Below are positions 9,202 to 19,899 of a DNA stretch of 64,000 bases, in pieces. Position 1 is the stretch's first letter; each line of letters opens with the position of its first letter. The notes under the pieces are model-generated. The model saw only the letters and a list, made by a program, of their open reading frames with translations. It was not told the origin of the DNA and did not search any database. The translations under genes and the position numbers were made by a program. Where the stretch lies: NCBI GenBank assembly GCA_934121925.1, contig CAKOVK010000001.1:71425-135424 (forward strand). Reading direction: 5' to 3'. The DNA is from an uncultured Clostridia bacterium (GTDB lineage Bacteria > Bacillota > Clostridia > TANB77 > CAG-508).

Positions 9202-10123
9202 TTACTTTAGTGTGTCCATTATAATACATAGATTATTCTCTATTCCTTCTTGCACTTCTAAATAATTTGCTCCTTCTGTTTTTTTAAACCACGTTATTTG
9301 TCTTTTTGCATATCTTCTTGTTTCCATCTTTATTTTATCTATCATTTCTTCTTTACTAATTGTTCCTTTTAAGTACTCTACAACTTCTTTATATCCGAAG
9401 TCCTTGCATTGCAGTTGGAAACTTATCATATTTTTTTATTATGCTTTCTACTTCTTCAATTAGTCCTTCTTCTATCATTAGGTCTACTCTTTTATTTATT
9501 CTATCATATAGTACCTGTCTATCCATATTTAGGACAAATATTTTATAGTCATATTTTAATTCTTTATTTCTAGAGTCTATATCTTGTTGAGTTTTTGTTT
9601 TTCCTGTTTTGTGAAAAATCTCTAACACTCTAATAATTCTTTTCTTATCATTCTTGCTTATTTTTTCCATTGCTTCAGGGTCAATTTCCATAGCCATATT
9701 GTACAAACCTTCTAAGCCTTCATTTTCAGCAATATTATTCAATTTATTTCTGTATTCTTCATCTATTTTTTCTTCATTAAATTCTATACCATACACCAAA
9801 GAATTTATATAAAGTCCTGTTCCTCCACATATTATTGGTGTTTTTCCTTTGGCCAAAATTTCCTCTATACATTTTTCTGCTTCTTTTTTATATGCTGATA
9901 CACTATATCTTTCATCAGGTGCAACTAAGTCTAGCATATAATGTTTTATACCTTCCATTTCTTTTGGCATTATTTTTGCTGTTCCTATGTTCATTTCTTT
10001 ATATATTTGCATAGAATCTGCAGATACTATTTCTCCATTTATTCTTTTTGCAAGTTCAACTGCTAATTTAGATTTTCCAGAAGCAGTTGGTCCTGCTATT
10101 ACTATTACTTTAGGTTTTTTCAT
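9202..10123 (-). CDS. miaA: tRNA dimethylallyltransferase, with one CGGA +1 site
   Basis: Transfers a dimethylallyl group to A37 of tRNAs reading UNN codons. The P-loop GPTASGKSKLAVELA is near residue 9, with the conserved SADSMQIYKEMNIGTAK and GGTGLYINSL. The gene is read in two frames: the first ends shortly after TAMQGL, the second resumes as GYKEVVEYLKG and runs to the stop, exactly the family sequence. Dropping the C of in-frame CGG (9395-9397) joins them as a 306-residue MiaA with Gly-243. It lies 12 bases after mutL, which has the same kind of site. Confidence 0.92.
9395..9397 (-). other. CGGA +1 site in miaA (Gly-243)
   Basis: Minus-strand codons GGA CTT CGG ATA TAA stop at once in the zero frame. 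Reading CTT, then CGGA as one glycine, then TAT AAA GAA gives L-G-Y-K-E, the conserved MiaA sequence. Confidence 0.9.
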
Positions 10124-10134
10124 TTTATTATCCT

Positions 10135-12220
10135 TTATTTTCTACTAAATTTACGTTCTATTTCATATTTACTCATTTTTATTGCAGTTGGTCTTCCATG
10201 TGGACAAGTAAATGGATTTCTTAGAACTAATAATTGTTTCATTAAATTGTCAACCTCTTCTTTAGTTAGTTTCATATTAGCTTTTACTGCCGCTTTACAA
10301 GCTACTGTACTTATAAATTTTTCTTCTTTTTCTTGTGTTGCAGTTATTGCCACTGTATCTATTTCATCTAGTAATTGCAAAAACAATTCTTTTGTATCTA
10401 AGTCCATACATAGAGAAGGTACACCTATTAACCTTATTGTGTTTTCTCCAAATTCTTCAAATATAAATCCAGCTTTTTTAAATAATTCTGTATTTTCTTT
10501 TACTATATCTTTTTCTTTGTGTGAAAGATTTATAATATCTGGAAGTAGCATTATTTGAGAATCCTTTTCTTTATCACTATAAAAATTCTCTTTTACTTTT
10601 TCATACATTATTCTTTCATGAGCTGCATGCTGATCTATTATATATATTTCATCTTTTATCTCTATAACGATGTATGTTGAAAACAATGCTCCTATATATT
10701 TATAGTTTGGTATAGCTTTATATTCTTCTTTTTCTTCAAAAACAGACATATTCTTTACTGAACTTAAATCTATACTTGGAGCTTTTGTTTCTTCTTTATT
10801 TTCTTCTACTTCTGGTAACTTTCCAAATGTTTTTACATACATTTCGTTAAAATCTTGTTTAGTACTTTTAATCTCATTTGTTTCTTTGTCCATATCTTTT
10901 TGTAAATTTAGTATTTCTGTCATTTTACCAACTTGTTCTTCTGTTGGTATTTTAAAATCTTTATTAGAATTATTGTTATTTTCTATATCTTCATTTTTCA
11001 AATTATTTTTACTATTATATAATTCTTGTATAGTATTTCTATTGTTTATGTCTGCTAGTTCTTCTGTTTCTGTGTTTTTCTTAAATAAATTTATAAAGCT
11101 TGGCATTTTCATAGTCTGGCTTTTTGTTTCTTCTTGAGCTTTGCTCTCTTCATTTAATACGATATTATTTGACTCTATTATTTGCTCTTTAGTATTCTGT
11201 TCAATATTTTTTTCAGAATCTTTTACTAATTCTTCTTTTAATAGACTTTCTTTAATAGCATGATAAATAGCTTTAAACACTTTTTGTTCCTCAGACCATC
11301 TTATTTCTAGCTTAGTTGGATGTACGTTTACATCTATTTTCTTAGGTTCAATTTCAACATTTAAAACTAAAAATCCATATTTTCCAATAGTAAGCAAACC
11401 TTTAAAAGCTTGTTCTGCAGCTGCTGATAATGTTTTATCTTTTATATATCTTCTATTTACAAAAAACAATTGGTAACTTCTATTTCCCCTTGCTATTTCT
11501 GGTTTTCCTACTACACCACTTATTTTTATATCTTCATATTCATAAGATACATCTATAATTCCTTCTGCAATTTCTTTTCCATATATACTATACACTGTAT
11601 TTTTTAAATCCCTTGTTCCTGTTGTTTGTATAATAGTTTTATTGCCATTTATTAATTTTATTGCTATCTGTGGATTTGCTAGTGCTATTCTTGTTATTAC
11701 ATCTTCTATGTAACCTGCTTCTGTAAAATCCTTTTTTAAGAATTTATATCTAACTGGAGTATTAAAAAATAAATTCTTAACTGTTATTGTTGTTCCTATT
11801 GTTGCTGCAATTTCTTGAGATTCTAAAACTTTTCCACCTTCTACTACAATTCTATCTCCACTTTCTTCTTTTTCTGTTCTAGATATCATTTCTACATTAG
11901 CAATTGCTGCAATACTGGCTAAAGCTTCTCCTCTAAACCCCATTGATTTTACACTTTCCAAATCCGCTGCTTCTCTAATCTTACTTGTAGCATGCCTTTC
12001 AAAAGCAAATTCCATATCATCTTTAGATATTCCGAGATCCATTATCTATAATTCTTATTTTACTAATTCCACCATTTTGTATTTCTACTGTTACTTTATT
12101 TGCACCTGCATCTATTGAATTTTCTACTAATTCTTTTACCACAGATGCTGGTCTTTCAATAACCTCACCGGCAGCAATTTTATTTATTGTTAATTCATCT
12201 AATAATACAATTTTACCCAA
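10135..12220 (-). CDS. mutL: DNA mismatch repair protein MutL, with one CGGA +1 site
   Basis: A mismatch-repair ATPase/endonuclease linking MutS to excision. The GHKL ATPase domain has [29 protein letters not shown] and RGEALASIA. The C-terminal dimerisation/endonuclease domain has the [11 protein letters not shown] metal motif and CPHGRPT. A long low-complexity linker rich in Glu and Asn separates them. The gene is broken only at CGG 12032-12034; skipping the C gives a 694-residue protein with Gly-63, the second glycine of the ATP-binding DNGxG motif. TTG at 12220 is chosen as start because AAGGAGG precedes it and the family begins there. Confidence 0.93.
12032..12034 (-). other. CGGA +1 site in mutL (Gly-63)
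   Basis: In the zero frame GGA TCT CGG AAT ATC TAA terminates. With CGGA read as glycine the sequence is DNGSGISKDD, the invariant GHKL motif. Confidence 0.92.
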
Positions 12221-12334
12221 TTTAAATTCCTCCTTAAATCTATTTTGAATTATATCATTAAATAAAAAAAATGTATATTTTTTCACAAAATTTTTCTAAT
12301 ATCAATTATAAATTGTTGCATCTCTAGTCCTTTT

Positions 12335-12363
12335 TTGATTTTTTACTCAAATTATAGTATAAT
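12335..12363 (+). promoter_or_regulatory. Promoter for the 74-aa protein
   Basis: TTGATT (12335-12340), 17-bp spacer, TATAAT (12358-12363). The following leader has a TATGTAG/CTACATA hairpin and a GCCCCT/AGGGGC-like hairpin just before the AAGGAG ribosome site. Confidence 0.7.
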
Positions 12364-12440
12364 ATATGTATGTAGTAAATCTACATATTATTATTACTGA
12401 CCTATTGGTTAGTAGCCCCTAAAAAGGGCAAGGAGAAAAC

Positions 12441-12665
12441 ATGATGATTATAACAACAAAATCCGGCAGCGAGTACATCTTCTCAAAGCATGATGGAAAT
12501 TTATGGATTTCCAAAGGTCTTATGGAAGGTGTTGTGATAAAACATTCGGTTTTTGAAATAGGCTCTATATTGGAAGTCTATTTTCGTAAAATGAATTGTT
12601 TTGGAGAGCTTGACTCTTACACTAGTTTTTTAAGAACTACTGATGTTATTGTTAGTATTTCTTAA
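12441..12665 (+). CDS. Small protein of unknown function (74 aa)
   Basis: Starts MMIITTKSGSEYIF and ends DVIVSIS; predicted compact beta-rich and soluble, without a signal or membrane segment. The AAGGAG site, a consensus promoter and a following hairpin make it a credible single-gene unit. I do not recognise the family. Codon choice (TCC, GGC, ATC, TTC) is richer in G+C than the neighbours, so horizontal origin is possible. Confidence 0.65.
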   Translation: MMIITTKSGSEYIFSKHDGNLWISKGLMEGVVIKHSVFEIGSILEVYFRKMNCFGELDSYTSFLRTTDVIVSIS

Positions 12666-12670
12666 AAAAT

Positions 12671-12705
12671 GGAACCCTATCTTATAGGGTTCCTCTCCTT
12701 TTTAT
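12671..12705. terminator. Terminator between the 74-aa gene and ROK gene
   Basis: GGAACCCTAT / ATAGGGTTCC hairpin (12671-12693), followed by a T-rich tract on the plus strand; it could serve both converging genes. Confidence 0.75.
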
Positions 12706-13601
12706 ATCATTGATGCTCCTATCATTCCTGCATCATTTTTTAGTTTTGCTATTAAAATTTTAGGAATTTGTTCTTTATTATATAATTCTGTTTTTTTATT
12801 AATTTTATCTTGTAACCTTTTTAATAATATTCCATAATGTCCAAAGCTTCCGCCTATCGATATTGCTTGTGGTTCAAATATATTTATTAAATTTGCTATT
12901 CCTATTTGTAAATCTTCTACATATTCATCTAGCATTTTATTTAATTTATCGTTTCCTTGATTTTCTTCCATAAATTCTCTTATTTTTATACCATCTATTG
13001 TATTTAAGTTAAATTCTTTGCTTATTTTTTCTTTTAATCTCCTCATAGAACAATATGTTTCAAAGCATCCTTTTCTTCCGCAATTACACTTGATTCCATT
13101 TTTATTTATAACCATATGTCCTACTTCAAAACCAGAATATCTTTTAGGTTTTAAAAGTTTTCCATCTAAAAAGGCAGCTCCTCCTACTCCTGTACCAATA
13201 ATTAAAAAAAGTGCATCATCGTATTCCTTTAAACTTCCAAACTTTTTTTCTGCTATTGCAGCACATTTTGCATCGTTTTCTATGTATATTGGAAGTTTAA
13301 ATTCCTTTTCTAATTTTGTTACAACTTCTAAATTTTCAATTCCTAAATTTTCTGCTTTTATTACTGAAGTTTCTGATACTGTCCCTGGAAAGGCTATTCC
13401 TATACTTTCTATATTTTCTTTTTTTATTGAATTTTCCTTTAGTATTTCCCTTATAAGACTAACAATTGTTTCCAATACAATACAGGACATATCTTTTTCT
13501 ATTTTTTCGTAATCTTTTTCTTTTTTTAGTATCAGCTCTCCCTCTTTATTTACAAGTCCCAATCCAATATGACTTCCACCAACGTCAATACCAATTTTCA
13601 T
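12702..13601 (-). CDS. ROK-family sugar kinase, probably glucokinase
   Basis: A 299-residue ROK protein. It has the N-terminal phosphate loop IGIDVGGSHIGLGLV, the sugar-binding ENDAKCAAIAEKKFG and GTGVGGAAFLDGK, and the zinc motif GIKCNCGRKGCFETYCS (His plus three Cys). It phosphorylates glucose or a related hexose/amino sugar using ATP. It lies downstream of the pilus genes but is separated from them by a small palindrome. Substrate assignment to glucose is inference. Confidence 0.85.
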   Translation of the reverse strand: MKIGIDVGGSHIGLGLVNKEGELILKKEKDYEKIEKDMSCIVLETIVSLIREILKENSIKKENIESIGIAFPGTVSETSVIKAENLGIENLEVVTKLEKEFKLPIYIENDAKCAAIAEKKFGSLKEYDDALFLIIGTGVGGAAFLDGKLLKPKRYSGFEVGHMVINKNGIKCNCGRKGCFETYCSMRRLKEKISKEFNLNTIDGIKIREFMEENQGNDKLNKMLDEYVEDLQIGIANLINIFEPQAISIGGSFGHYGILLKRLQDKINKKTELYNKEQIPKILIAKLKNDAGMIGASMI

Positions 13602-13617
13602 AATATTCCTCCATAAT

Positions 13618-13648
13618 AAATTGTAATTTGCGCTACAAATTACAATTT
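13618..13648 (-). terminator. Palindrome with MITE-like ends, likely pilC terminator
   Basis: AAATTGTAATTTG / ACAAATTACAATTT with a short loop. It overlaps the pilC stop and is followed on the minus strand by TTTATTAT. The arms match the ends of the dispersed MITE (see 33582-33819). Confidence 0.55.
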
Positions 13649-15006
13649 ATAAGTATGCTGAGAATAACCAAGTACCCATATATACATATATCAATGGTAC
13701 TAATACTATTACTGTTACAAATATCAATAATAATCCAACTATTAAATATACAATTTGTGGTAACACTTTCATTATTCTTTGTATAATATTATCTATATCA
13801 ATATCTAAATATTCTAATAATTTTTCCATCATTTCTGCTAAGTCAGATTGCATACCTATTTTTAACATTTCTGTTATCATTGGGCTTGATAATCCTGATT
13901 GTTCAAATGGTTCTATCCAACTTTGTCCAATTAGTATATTATTGATTGAAGCTTCTATTAGAGATAACATTACTAAATTGTTTGTAATATTTTTACTGGT
14001 TTCTAAAGCCTCTTGTATTCTCATTCCATTTTTTAAGTTTAATAGTATTGCTCTTATCAGCCTAGAAAAATCTATTGCATAAATAAGTTTTCCAAATATT
14101 GGCATCTTGTACTTAAAGTAGTGATAATTATATCTTCCATGTGGCGTTCTAACATATATAATTATTCCTACAATAATTCCTATTATTATAAATGTTGGAA
14201 TATACCAATATTGCACTAAATCATCTAGCACACCTTTAAACCACAATGTTGGTGCCGGTAATTGATCCTCGCTTCCAACTTCTTCAAATACTTTTTGTAT
14301 ACCAGGTATTGCAACAAGTGTTCCTATCATTAATAGTGCAAGTAGTCCTAAAAACATCACTAAATTAGGAACTAGAATTTTTCTTAATCTTTTTGTCATA
14401 GCTTCGCTATCTTCCAAATATTTTACTGCCTGTTCTAAAGCTCTTGTTAATGAACCGTGATAATTCTCCTACTTTTATCATGTTAATATAAATCGGCGGA
14501 AACACTCCTGTATAATACTCCATAGTAGTATACATATTTTCTCCTGCTTCTACTCCTAATAATATATCTTCTATTATTGCTCTAAAAGAATCATTTTCTG
14601 TTGTTTCTATAATTGTTGATAATGCATGTATATTATTAAAATTAGCTTTTTTTAATAGATAAAAACTTTGTGTAAAAATAACAATATCTCTATTTGTAAT
14701 ATTAACATTGCTAAAAAGTGCTTTTTTGGCTTTTTCAAAAAAACTATTTCCCTTTGAATTAATATTTCTTGCAATCTCCTGTTCTCTAACAGTTTTTAAT
14801 ACGCTGTTACTACTCTCTATATTTCTTTTTTGTTTTTTCATTATTTTACTAGCTCTAGTACTAATTTTTATTTGAGTAACAGTTATTGGTAGCAAGCCAT
14901 TTTCCTTAAGTTTTTTCATTAGTGTATATCTGCTTATTGCTTCTACTTTTCTATTATATACAATTTGACCTTCTGAATTTGCTGCTTTATAATTGTATAA
15001 AGGCAT
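13647..15006 (-). CDS. pilC: Type IV pilus/type II secretion inner-membrane platform protein PilC, with one CGGT +1 site
   Basis: A polytopic platform protein that couples the PilB/PilT motors to pilin polymerisation. Two GspF repeats are present. The first contains DIVIFTQSFYLLKKANFN and ends in MIKVGELS; the second follows with SRLIRAILLNLKNGMRIQEALE and ends in a hydrophobic helix. The reading frame breaks only at CGG 14455-14457. Skipping C gives GELSGSLTRALEQAVKYLEDSEAM, the standard end of the first GspF repeat, and a 452-residue protein with Gly-184. It is last in the pilus operon. Confidence 0.9.
14455..14457 (-). other. CGGT +1 site in pilC (Gly-184)
   Basis: Codons GAA TTA TCA CGG TTC run to a stop 15 codons later. 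CGGT read as glycine gives GELSGSL, the expected GspF-repeat sequence. Confidence 0.9.
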
Positions 15007-15026
15007 ATATATCCTCCAATCCTATA

Positions 15027-16124
15027 TTATCCTCTCTTTATTTTCATTTGCATTATTGTTCTATTTAATATTTCTATGTTCTTTTCTTCTATCTGTGATT
15101 TTGCTTGTGCTAGACTAATCTTCTCATCAACAAATAATTTTGCAATTGAATTTATTAAACTAACATTTCCTTTATCACTATTACTTTGTATTGCATCTTC
15201 TAGTTCAGACACACTGAATCTTTCTTTTCTTATACATCCAGCAACTACATTATCTACAACCATAACTTCTGGTAATAATACTAATTTTCCATCTAATCCT
15301 TTTAAAAGTCTCTGCGATATAACTAGTTTTAGTAAAGATGACATTAAATATTTTATACTTGCTTGATCTCTTACTTCATAAAAGTTTATCATTCTATCTA
15401 TTGTTTCTGCACAAGATTTAGTATGTAGTGTTCCTATTACTAAATGCCCAGATTCTGCCATATCTATTGCTGCTTCCATTGTTTCTTTATCTCTTATCTC
15501 TCCTATAACTAATATGTCACAATCTTCTCTTAATGAATTTTTTACGCCATCTCTAAAATTTAATACATCTCCGCCTCTTCCAACTTCTTTTTGTACTATT
15601 ATAGATTTTTTACATGTATGTTTAAATTCTATTGGCTTTTCCAAAGTTAAGATTTTCTTATTTTGTGTTTCATTTATTTCGTTTATTAATGCGTTTAATG
15701 TCGTTGTTTTTCCGGAATTTGTTTTTCCTGTAACTAGTATTAGTCCCTGAGGTTGTAATGTCATTCTTCTTACTATATCTGGCACTCCCAATTCTTCAAA
15801 TTTTGGAAGAGTATTTTTTATAATTCTTAAAGTAAAAATAGGCATATCATCGGCTGATGAAATATTAACTCTTAGTCTAACATCTCCATATTCATATGAT
15901 GTATCTAATCTTTTCACTTCTTTATATATTTCATCTTTATCTATGTTACCTCTAACAAAATAATCATATGCATCATATAAATCTGACTCTGCTAAAACTT
16001 CTTCTTCCTCTATTTCCACTAATTCTCTTGAAATTCTCATTATTGGTTTTAGCCCTTTAATTAAATGTATATCTGATGCATCATTTTTTATAGCAATATC
16101 CAGAACTTTATTTATGTTTATCAT
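15027..16124 (-). CDS. pilT: Type IV pilus retraction ATPase PilT
   Basis: A 365-residue secretion-superfamily hexameric ATPase. It has the N-terminal PAS-like domain (NDASDIHLIKGLKPIMRIS), Walker A GKTNSGKTTTLN, Asp box and Walker B (DILVIGEIRDKETMEAA), and the His box GHLVIGTLHTKS. It is shorter than PilB and lacks the MshEN domain, which supports retraction ATPase over assembly ATPase. It lies between pilB and pilC. Confidence 0.88.
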   Translation of the reverse strand: MININKVLDIAIKNDASDIHLIKGLKPIMRISRELVEIEEEEVLAESDLYDAYDYFVRGNIDKDEIYKEVKRLDTSYEYGDVRLRVNISSADDMPIFTLRIIKNTLPKFEELGVPDIVRRMTLQPQGLILVTGKTNSGKTTTLNALINEINETQNKKILTLEKPIEFKHTCKKSIIVQKEVGRGGDVLNFRDGVKNSLREDCDILVIGEIRDKETMEAAIDMAESGHLVIGTLHTKSCAETIDRMINFYEVRDQASIKYLMSSLLKLVISQRLLKGLDGKLVLLPEVMVVDNVVAGCIRKERFSVSELEDAIQSNSDKGNVSLINSIAKLFVDEKISLAQAKSQIEEKNIEILNRTIMQMKIKRG

Positions 16125-16144
16125 TTTATCCTCCTTAATTTTCT

Positions 16145-17773
16145 TTAGTATAATATTAGTTTTCTATTTATTTCTTCCAAAGTAGTTATTCCATTGATAA
16201 CTTTGTTTATACCATCTACTAGTAATGGTTTATATGTGCCTTTTAGTGCTTCTTCTCTAACTTCTATACTCGATGCACCATTTACTATTAATTCTTTTAT
16301 GTTATCTTCTATATTTAAAACCTCATATATACCTATTCTTTCATAATATCCGCTATTATTACATTCTTTACAGCCAACAGCCTCATATGTGTATTTGCCT
16401 TCTAGATTAAAATTAGTATTATATTTTTCACCAATTTGTAATATAAGTTTTTTTTCTTGTTCTGTAAATTCCCTTTGTCTTGCACATTTTTTACATATTT
16501 TTCTTACTAATCTTTGAGAAACGGTAGTTCCTATTGTACTAGAAATATCATAGTTAGAAATTCCCATTTTTCTAAGTCTAGTTATGACTTCTATTGCATC
16601 AATTGTATGAATAGTAGATAAAACATAATGGCCTGTTTGTCCAGCCTGGAATGCTATTTCCGCCGTTTCTTTATCTCTTATTTCTCCAAGTAAAATTATA
16701 TCTGGGTCTTGTCTTAAAACAGTCCTTAGTGAATCTGAAAATCTAAGTTTTTCATTTATTTCAATTTGATTTAGTCCTGGTATACGTATTTCCACAGGGT
16801 CTTCTATTGTAGTTATATTTATTTCTGGTCTATTTAAATAATCTATTATACTATACAGTGTTGTTGTCTTTCCCTCTCCTGTAGGTGCTGCAATTATAGT
16901 TATGCTATTTCTCTTATTAAAACTTGTTTTTATTAGTTTCTTATCATCTGGAAATCCTAAATCTGTAAGACCTCTAATATTTAAGTTTTTCTTTAATAAT
17001 CTTAATACAAATTTTTCTCCATATATATTTTTTTGCGAAGAAACACGTATATTATAGTCAGGATACATTATAATTCTACCATCTTGTGATTCTTGCTTTT
17101 CTTGGAACATATTTGATATTGCTTTTAATCTACCTATAATTTGGCTTTGTTTCTCTTTAGCTATCTTTGCAGCTGTTATCAATTCTCCATCTATTCTATA
17201 TCTTACCCTAAGCTCATTCTCCAGTGGTTCAATGTGTATATCACTTGCTCTCTTTTTCATTGCATTTCTTATTATACTATCTACCAGCCCTGTTGTATCT
17301 ACATTTGAATTAATATTTTCTGTTGCTGCTCCTTCTAAAGATTGCAATATATCATCAATATTTTTCTCAAATGTTATATATCTTTCCATTATTAATCCTT
17401 TATTTAAAAGAATTAACCTAACTGTATCTACTGATTTTCTGTTTAATGTGTCAGAAAAACATACCTTTACTTTATTACCACTTATATCAAATGGTATTGC
17501 CTTGTTGTTTCTTGCGACATCCATAGAAATATAATCTGAAATATTTAAATTAATATCATTTTTTGTTAATATAATTGATTTTTCATCTAATATATCTCCT
17601 AAAGCTTCTATTAACTGATATTCATCACATAAATGTAATATATTAATAATTTCAATAATTTTCTTATTTGGATTTTCTTTTTGATAATCTAAAGCTTTAT
17701 TAATATCTTCTTCAGTTACAAGACCTCTCCTTACTAACTCTATACCTATTGGTCCTCTTCTTTTGTTATCCAT
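16145..17773 (-). CDS. pilB: Type IV pilus assembly ATPase PilB
   Basis: A 542-residue motor for pilin polymerisation. N-terminal MshEN-type domain (RRGLVTEEDINKALDYQKENPNKK), then KRASDIHIEPLENELRVRYRIDGEL, Walker A AAPTGEGKTTTLYS, Walker B DPDIILLGEIRDKETAEIAFQ, and the tetracysteine zinc site (CKKC and CKEC, about 45 residues apart). All catalytic motifs are intact. It starts a tight pilB-pilT-pilC block. Confidence 0.92.
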   Translation of the reverse strand: MDNKRRGPIGIELVRRGLVTEEDINKALDYQKENPNKKIIEIINILHLCDEYQLIEALGDILDEKSIILTKNDINLNISDYISMDVARNNKAIPFDISGNKVKVCFSDTLNRKSVDTVRLILLNKGLIMERYITFEKNIDDILQSLEGAATENINSNVDTTGLVDSIIRNAMKKRASDIHIEPLENELRVRYRIDGELITAAKIAKEKQSQIIGRLKAISNMFQEKQESQDGRIIMYPDYNIRVSSQKNIYGEKFVLRLLKKNLNIRGLTDLGFPDDKKLIKTSFNKRNSITIIAAPTGEGKTTTLYSIIDYLNRPEINITTIEDPVEIRIPGLNQIEINEKLRFSDSLRTVLRQDPDIILLGEIRDKETAEIAFQAGQTGHYVLSTIHTIDAIEVITRLRKMGISNYDISSTIGTTVSQRLVRKICKKCARQREFTEQEKKLILQIGEKYNTNFNLEGKYTYEAVGCKECNNSGYYERIGIYEVLNIEDNIKELIVNGASSIEVREEALKGTYKPLLVDGINKVINGITTLEEINRKLILY

Positions 17774-17859
17774 GCTCTGTCCTCCTTTTGTATATATTTA
17801 TTATAATATATTTTTATGATGTTTTATATACAATTTTAATAATTACATAAATTTTCTAA

Positions 17860-18711
17860 CTAAATTTCTTCCCATATTCCTGTAGAATTCTCTGCAAATA
17901 TACTTCCTAAAATATATTGGTCTCCAATATCTAATAACTTTTCGTACTCTCCCTGTTCTTCTAAATAATTATTTGTATTGCTGAACAAATATTTTATATC
18001 TTCTGAATTATTAACATTAATAGCATATCTAGGGACCCATCTATATTTAGCATCTATTTTTTCTATGCTTTCTCCTTCTTTTAAATCTTCTGTAGTTACA
18101 ATAGCTATAGCATAAATACCATTTGAATAATTATACCAGGTCATATCATTTTCATTGCACACAGTATATCCTTCATTGTTTTGTTTTACTGGGTAAACTT
18201 TTTCTTGGTCATTTAATTGTATTAAGCTTAATTCTGGTCTATTTGGAGTTATAATATTTTCTCTATTTTTGTTTTTTTTCATTTCAATTGATTGGTCTTT
18301 ATTCCCTAATTTGTATTTTACTGTTGCAGTAACTTCTTTAACTAAATCTAATTTCTCTTCATTACCAGTAATTTCATTATATTTTTGTACTTTTATTATT
18401 ATTTTAAATGGAGCCTGTACTGGTGTGTCTTGATTATTTACAGCTTGTACTTCTGTGCTCTCATATTTTTCATTTACATATGATAGTAAATTTTCATCAT
18501 TTACATCTTCATAATATAATTTATCTACATATTCAAATATATCTATTATATAATTGTTTGCTTTGCTCATTCTTTTTAAAGAAGCATTAGATAAATAAAT
18601 ATTATATGCTAAAGTTGCTATTATTCCTGTAAATATTGTTATTATTATTATTGCTATTAATGCATCAGAAGCAGCAAATCCATCATTATTTTTTAACTTT
18701 ACTTTTTTCAT
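17860..18711 (-). CDS. Type IV pilin-like protein
   Basis: A 283-residue protein with a prepilin-like N-terminus: basic leader MKKVKLKNND, then G-F at the predicted PilD cleavage site, an acidic Asp at mature position 5 and about 20 hydrophobic residues. The rest is a secreted acidic domain. Between pilD and pilB in the same operon, it is likely a minor pilin; the size is larger than for a major pilin. No specific family recognised. Confidence 0.7.
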   Translation of the reverse strand: MKKVKLKNNDGFAASDALIAIIIITIFTGIIATLAYNIYLSNASLKRMSKANNYIIDIFEYVDKLYYEDVNDENLLSYVNEKYESTEVQAVNNQDTPVQAPFKIIIKVQKYNEITGNEEKLDLVKEVTATVKYKLGNKDQSIEMKKNKNRENIITPNRPELSLIQLNDQEKVYPVKQNNEGYTVCNENDMTWYNYSNGIYAIAIVTTEDLKEGESIEKIDAKYRWVPRYAINVNNSEDIKYLFSNTNNYLEEQGEYEKLLDIGDQYILGSIFAENSTGIWEEI

Positions 18712-18746
18712 AGTAATCTCCTTGTCAAAGTTCTCAGTTTGTAATA

Positions 18747-19529
18747 TCAGCTTAAAAAATTATATATTATCAATATTAATATATTTGAAAAACACAAGTA
18801 AAATCCTAAAGGATTTTTCATATTGCCATCAGTATTGTTATTTTTTTGATTAGTTTTTATATTATATATAATTTGGCTTACACTAGAAACTAGTAATGCC
18901 ACTGCTATACTAATAACTGTAATTACTGGATTAGTTCCTATAGCTAAATATAAGCATAAATTTAGTATTTGAAATGTATATTGTTTTTGTTTTAAAAGGC
19001 TTATATTTGTAATTATAATTGCTATCAAAGTTATTATATATATTACATATTTATACATATTATTGTTTAATATATATAAATATATTATATACATTGCTGC
19101 AATAATTAGGCCAAATAGTAATACTGATTTAGAAATATAGTTATTCTCTTTATCAATTCCTCCAATTATAAATAAAGTGGAAATGTAAAAGAATCCAAAT
19201 ATTAAATATATTATTTTTAATATATTTATATTATATATGTTTATTTTTAGAGATAGAGCGAATAATAGAAATAATAATCCAGAAAAAACTTCTAAGCAAA
19301 TATATCTTGCCCTTATTTTTTCTTTGCAGTATCTACACTTTCCTCCTAAAAATATATAACTTAAAATAGGTATCATATCCCAAAAACCTAATTTATGATT
19401 GCATTTAGGGCAATATGATCTTTTATGTGTTATATCTTGTTTTAAAGGTAGTCTATATATTGCAAGTGAAAAAAAACTTCCAAGAAGTGTACCTATTATA
19501 AATATTGCTAAATATATTATTATTTCCAA
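18747..19529 (-). CDS. pilD: Prepilin peptidase/N-methyltransferase
   Basis: A 260-residue polytopic A24-family aspartyl protease that cleaves and methylates prepilins. The N-terminal part has GTLLGSFFSLAIYRLP and the zinc-binding cysteine pairs YCPKCNHKL and CRYCKEKIRARY. About seven further membrane helices follow, including the first catalytic Asp in GGIDKENN. It is placed with the pilins it would process. Confidence 0.87.
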   Translation of the reverse strand: MEIIIYLAIFIIGTLLGSFFSLAIYRLPLKQDITHKRSYCPKCNHKLGFWDMIPILSYIFLGGKCRYCKEKIRARYICLEVFSGLLFLLFALSLKINIYNINILKIIYLIFGFFYISTLFIIGGIDKENNYISKSVLLFGLIIAAMYIIYLYILNNNMYKYVIYIITLIAIIITNISLLKQKQYTFQILNLCLYLAIGTNPVITVISIAVALLVSSVSQIIYNIKTNQKNNNTDGNMKNPLGFYLCFSNILILIIYNFLS

Positions 19530-19620
19530 TTTTATTTGCTCCTTTATAGCATTTTAGGCATATACATATAAAATGCACATGCCATTCAATGTTGTTATTG
19601 TTAGCTTTCAATAATATTTA

Positions 19621-19848
19621 TTATTGCCAATCTGTAACATTATGTTCTTCACCATTAACTGTAACTTTTCCGCTAGATAGATTTAATTCAGCATTTCTAG
19701 CTTCTTGTGTGTTGTTAGCGGCATCTTTAGCTGTATTAAATAGTCCTCCATTTAAAGCAACTGTTATACTAACACCAACTAATATTAACATTACTATAAT
19801 TGTAATAACTAAAGCTACTAATGTTATACCTTTTTGTTCTTTCATCAT
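19621..19848 (-). CDS. Short type IV pilin-like protein
   Basis: A 75-residue protein with the clostridial pseudopilin start EQKGITLVALVITIIVMLILVGVSI: leader peptide, G-I cleavage site, single long hydrophobic helix. There is no Glu at position 5, which is common in this clostridial subfamily. The very small head domain ends HNVTDWQ. AGGAGGG precedes the first ATG. It is a candidate major or structural pilin of this locus. Confidence 0.78.
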   Translation of the reverse strand: MMKEQKGITLVALVITIIVMLILVGVSITVALNGGLFNTAKDAANNTQEARNAELNLSSGKVTVNGEEHNVTDWQ

Positions 19849-19899
19849 TTGTTTCCCTCCTTTATTTTTATATATCTATATTATTTAAATTAAATAATA

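Noticed and set aside
9202..9429. Separate small gene for the 3' part of miaA
   Set aside because: Its apparent start lies inside a conserved MiaA helix in the wrong frame; the real sequence continues from the upstream frame through the CGGA site. Same for the false starts in mutL, pilC, alr, sipL, lysC, spoIIE, gdpP and rsmA.
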